Part shown: in pieces, positions 61,536 through 64,000 of the stretch | Layout: each line of letters begins with the position of its first letter | Numbering within the stretch: the first letter of the stretch is position 1 | Source of the DNA: Bacteroides cellulosilyticus | GTDB lineage: Bacteria; Bacteroidota; Bacteroidia; Bacteroidales; Bacteroidaceae | Length of the DNA: 64,000 bases | Assembly: GCF_020091405.1 (NCBI RefSeq) | Contig: NZ_CP081903.1 | Location: forward strand, 6,324,501 to 6,388,500 | Direction of reading: 5' to 3' | Made by a program: the position numbers and the translations under genes | The notes under the pieces: generated by a model | Seen by the model: only the letters and a program-made list of their open reading frames with translations | Told to the model about the DNA's origin: nothing | Database searches by the model: none

Positions 61536-62207
61536 CTATAAGATCATCACTGTGGAATATATCAGTATCCCCACTATCGTCAATCCGCCCACCAGTATCG
61601 GAGCATAAATGTGGGGAACTTTCTCCATAGTCTTATGTCCGCTGACTTTCAGGAAAAGGCGGTATACAATATATGCGGCCAATAATCCGATCAGTGTTCC
61701 CACTATGAGATCGCCCGGATAATGTACTCCCAGGTAGATACGTGAATAGCAGGTCAGCAACGCCCACCCCATCATAAATACGGTGAGCCATCGTTTACGG
61801 AAAAGAAACCAGACAAAGAATGCCAGGCCAAAAGTATTGGCAGCATGGCAAGACGGGAAACCATAACGCCCTCCTCGACGTCCATTTACAATATGCACCA
61901 TATCGGATATAGGATTTTCCAGATTGGAAGGGCGGAGACGTTCCACATACGGACGTATCAATGTTGCCCCCGTCTGGTCGGCAATGGTAATTACGAGTGC
62001 CAGACCGACCATGCAGAACAAAGTCACTTTCCAATGGAAATTGCGTAGCATCACGTACCAAATGGCGGCATACATGGGTATCCAAATCCATTTACCACTG
62101 TAGGTACTCATGAAATAATCAAAGAACGGACTGTGCATCCGATTGATGGAGAGGAATATGTCAGTATCAATGTCAACAACCTCATTCAAAAGTTCTAATA
62201 GCATCAT
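61536..62207 (-). CDS. PAP2-family membrane phosphatase
   Basis: A 223-residue protein with about six membrane helices. The three PAP2 motifs are present: RPYVERLRPSN, PSCHAANTFGLA (Ser/Cys/His in the place of the usual PSGH) and SRIYLGVHYPGDLIVG with the catalytic His. Likely substrates are undecaprenyl pyrophosphate or phosphatidylglycerol phosphate; neither can be distinguished here. It lies 6 bases after the LTA-synthase-like gene, so the two are probably co-expressed in envelope-lipid turnover. The 3' end is only 2 bases from the convergent barrel gene. Confidence 0.88.
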   Translation of the reverse strand: MMLLELLNEVVDIDTDIFLSINRMHSPFFDYFMSTYSGKWIWIPMYAAIWYVMLRNFHWKVTLFCMVGLALVITIADQTGATLIRPYVERLRPSNLENPISDMVHIVNGRRGGRYGFPSCHAANTFGLAFFVWFLFRKRWLTVFMMGWALLTCYSRIYLGVHYPGDLIVGTLIGLLAAYIVYRLFLKVSGHKTMEKVPHIYAPILVGGLTIVGILIYSTVMIL

Positions 62208-62213
62208 CTTGTT

Positions 62214-64000
62214 TTATCTTTTAGCAATGTCATCATACAATTTCTGCAAATAGGCCTTGCCCGGTAGCAAGTTCTTGCCTTTCGTACTGCCTTCATCTAC
62301 TGCCACGGCATTAGCTTCGCAGTTAAATATCAACTGATTGTCCGGTGTCACCATACCAAAGGCATCCGGAACGGCAAAGAATGCAAAATGTGGAGAAGCC
62401 GGATTCAGCATATCTTTACTGAACACAAAATCCTGATGTGGCAATGATAATTGTGCCAATAAAGTAGCCGCAATATCATGTTGGGAACCATATATATCAA
62501 TGCGTCTTGGTTCGCTAACCGCACCTCCTATCAATAACAGGGGGATTTGGTAACGATCTACCGATAGATTATTCAAATGTTCGGGATACGCGCCCAAGTG
62601 GTCGGGAACCAATACCAGCACTGTATTCTTCCATTGGGGCAATTCGCGGAAACGCTTCACAAAGTCGCCTACACAACTATCAGTATAAGCAAAAGCGTTT
62701 AAACGATCATTCGCCAGACGGCGATACGGAACTTCAAAGGGTTCATGACTGCTGGAGGTTTGCAATACCTGGAAAAAGGGACGGGCATTTTCCGCCGAAG
62801 TTGTGTCTGCCGCCTCAGCTTTCATATCTTCCAGCAGACGGTTGAAAACAAGATGGTCATGCGCTCCCCATTTACTCAAGCGCTCTGATACGGGAAAGTC
62901 CTGATCGGAAATAATATTCTCGAAACCGGAAGACATCAGATAGGAACGCATATTCGTAAAGTCGGCATCACCTCCATAATAATATTTAGTACGGTATCCG
63001 GCATCACGCAGGCTACCTGCAATGGCAGGAAGATTCTGTGTCTTACGGGGATACTTCATGATACTCGTGGTAGGCTGTGCGGGATAGCCACTCAGAATAG
63101 CCACCAGTCCACGGTCTGTGCGGAAACTGTTGGCATAAAAGTTTGTAAAGAGTACTCCCTCCTTTGCCAGACTGTCCATCTGTACAGCAATATCCGGTTC
63201 ACCGCCCAAAGTTGTCATCAATCTGGATGAGAAGCTCTCCAATATAACAAAGATAACATTGGGGCGTTCTGTCTTGAATAAAGTCGTACGTAAAGTATCG
63301 GGAACCACTGCAGTACTGTCCAGCACTGACGGATCTACCAGATTCTTTATCAACTCATCCGCCTGTGCCGCTTCCATAAAACGATATTGCTTGCCGAAAT
63401 CCTTTTGCTTGGATAGAGATTCCATCAGGCTGAATGCCGGATTGATAGCTGCATGGTTCAAGCGTTGGTTGGAACTGAAATAAACTTTGCCGGTGTTCAT
63501 TGTAGAAACGGTAAAACCGCCACGGATAGGAATAAAGAGCAAACCGGTCAGTAACAGCATTACACCTGACACCGACAATCGGCGATAAGGCAGTTTCATC
63601 CTTTTCCAGATACCTTTCTGTATCCAAAGAAAAAGAGCGTAAAGCAATGATGCATACAGGATCATGGCTACTATTCCTCCCAGCACCTGCCATATACTGA
63701 TACTTGCCAGCGCATCTTTGGGAGAAGAAAAGAAATAAAAAAGCGGTGTAGCATCCAGACGGAAGCCCCAATACTCATATAAACCTATATCAACAATGAA
63801 AATGACAGCGAGCAAAATAGCGATGAAGAAGTAATAGCCGTTCCAGATGCGGCGGAGTGCCTTGGAAAGTGTCCAGGCGGACGCTATGAAGAGTAGTCCG
63901 GGAATAGCCGTTAAATATCCGGCAAGCGAGAGGTCGAGGGGTAAACCATTCCAGATAACCTTGAAAGGGTCTGTCCAGGAAGTTCCTGCATACAAAGAAC
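62214..64000 (-). CDS. LTA-synthase-like sulfatase-fold membrane protein (5' end outside window)
   Basis: The frame is open through base 64000, so the N-terminus is missing; at least 594 residues are visible. Several membrane helices (within about the first 170 residues shown) lead to an extracytoplasmic alkaline-phosphatase/sulfatase-type domain. Motifs are NVIFVILESFSSRL (metal Glu), YANSFRTDRGLVAIL (nucleophile Thr), FFQVLQTSSSHEPF, and VLVPDHLGAYPEH (metal Asp/His). Threonine, not cysteine/serine in a formylglycine motif, marks the LtaS/phosphoethanolamine-transferase branch. In Gram-negative Bacteroides these proteins probably transfer phospho-head-groups to lipids or glycans. Paired with the PAP2 gene. 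Confidence 0.85.
   Translation of the reverse strand, partial: SLYAGTSWTDPFKVIWNGLPLDLSLAGYLTAIPGLLFIASAWTLSKALRRIWNGYYFFIAILLAVIFIVDIGLYEYWGFRLDATPLFYFFSSPKDALASISIWQVLGGIVAMILYASLLYALFLWIQKGIWKRMKLPYRRLSVSGVMLLLTGLLFIPIRGGFTVSTMNTGKVYFSSNQRLNHAAINPAFSLMESLSKQKDFGKQYRFMEAAQADELIKNLVDPSVLDSTAVVPDTLRTTLFKTERPNVIFVILESFSSRLMTTLGGEPDIAVQMDSLAKEGVLFTNFYANSFRTDRGLVAILSGYPAQPTTSIMKYPRKTQNLPAIAGSLRDAGYRTKYYYGGDADFTNMRSYLMSSGFENIISDQDFPVSERLSKWGAHDHLVFNRLLEDMKAEAADTTSAENARPFFQVLQTSSSHEPFEVPYRRLANDRLNAFAYTDSCVGDFVKRFRELPQWKNTVLVLVPDHLGAYPEHLNNLSVDRYQIPLLLIGGAVSEPRRIDIYGSQHDIAATLLAQLSLPHQDFVFSKDMLNPASPHFAFFAVPDAFGMVTPDNQLIFNCEANAVAVDEGSTKGKNLLPGKAYLQKLYDDIAKR

Noticed and set aside
62214..64000. Formylglycine sulfatase
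   Set aside because: The nucleophile position is Thr in SFRTDRG, typical of LtaS/phosphoethanolamine transferases, not the C/S-x-P-x-R motif.

Overview
The window looks like one contiguous piece of a gut Bacteroides (Bacteroidales) chromosome. Signs are hybrid two-component regulators, BACON and SusD domains, GLPGLI and RprXY proteins, GH97 and PL6 enzymes, an HU/IHF-like DNA-binding protein, and the Bacteroides -7 box TAnnTTTG ahead of several genes. No tRNA, rRNA, IS element, prophage or CRISPR array was seen. Both ends cut genes: an HU-like gene on the left and an LTA-synthase-like gene on the right.

Left third (1-19.9 kb), all minus strand. A partial HU-like gene, a ResB-CcsA cytochrome c maturation fusion and a single-domain DAHP synthase precede a tightly packed nine-gene operon (4082-15585). 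In transcription order it encodes a beta-propeller/diheme MauG-like protein, a chorismatase-like Rid-fold protein, a cupin lipoprotein, a VOC protein, DhaK- and DhaL-like kinase subunits, an LsrF-like aldolase/thiolase, a PQQ-like propeller, and a 1330-residue NPCBM/PD40/diheme/SUMF fusion. A hybrid two-component sensor (15777-19886) lies just upstream, with 22-bp-spaced direct repeats between it and the operon. I do not recognise this combination as a described pathway. It is my main candidate for an undescribed system: periplasmic c-type-heme oxidation joined to cytosolic keto-sugar phosphorylation and C-C cleavage.

Middle (20-38 kb), also minus strand. This is a polysaccharide-degradation locus with no SusC/SusD pair: an unassigned six-hairpin glycosidase, GH36, GH31, GH97, GH28, two DUF362 membrane proteins, a large GH28-like beta-helix protein and a PL6 lyase. 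An internal terminator and promoter split it into two transcription units.

Right part (38-64 kb). Housekeeping and envelope genes: OmpH/Skp-like lipoprotein, a small membrane protein, PepD, a beta-helix lipoprotein with a nuclease/phosphatase, a MscS channel, an RND efflux operon that includes its own LytS/LytTR pair, an orphan tandem-BACON/SusD-like fusion, RprX/RprY with a WYL-regulator remnant, a GLPGLI/outer-membrane-barrel pair, PAP2 and LTA-synthase-like proteins.

Four intergenic regions (406-553, 20028-20110, 40890-40972, 58723-58852) carry arrays of 16-17 bp palindromes repeated every 22 or 23 bp. The four palindromes are unrelated in sequence but share period and dyad architecture. 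Each array lies just 3' of a gene and between two genes of the same orientation.
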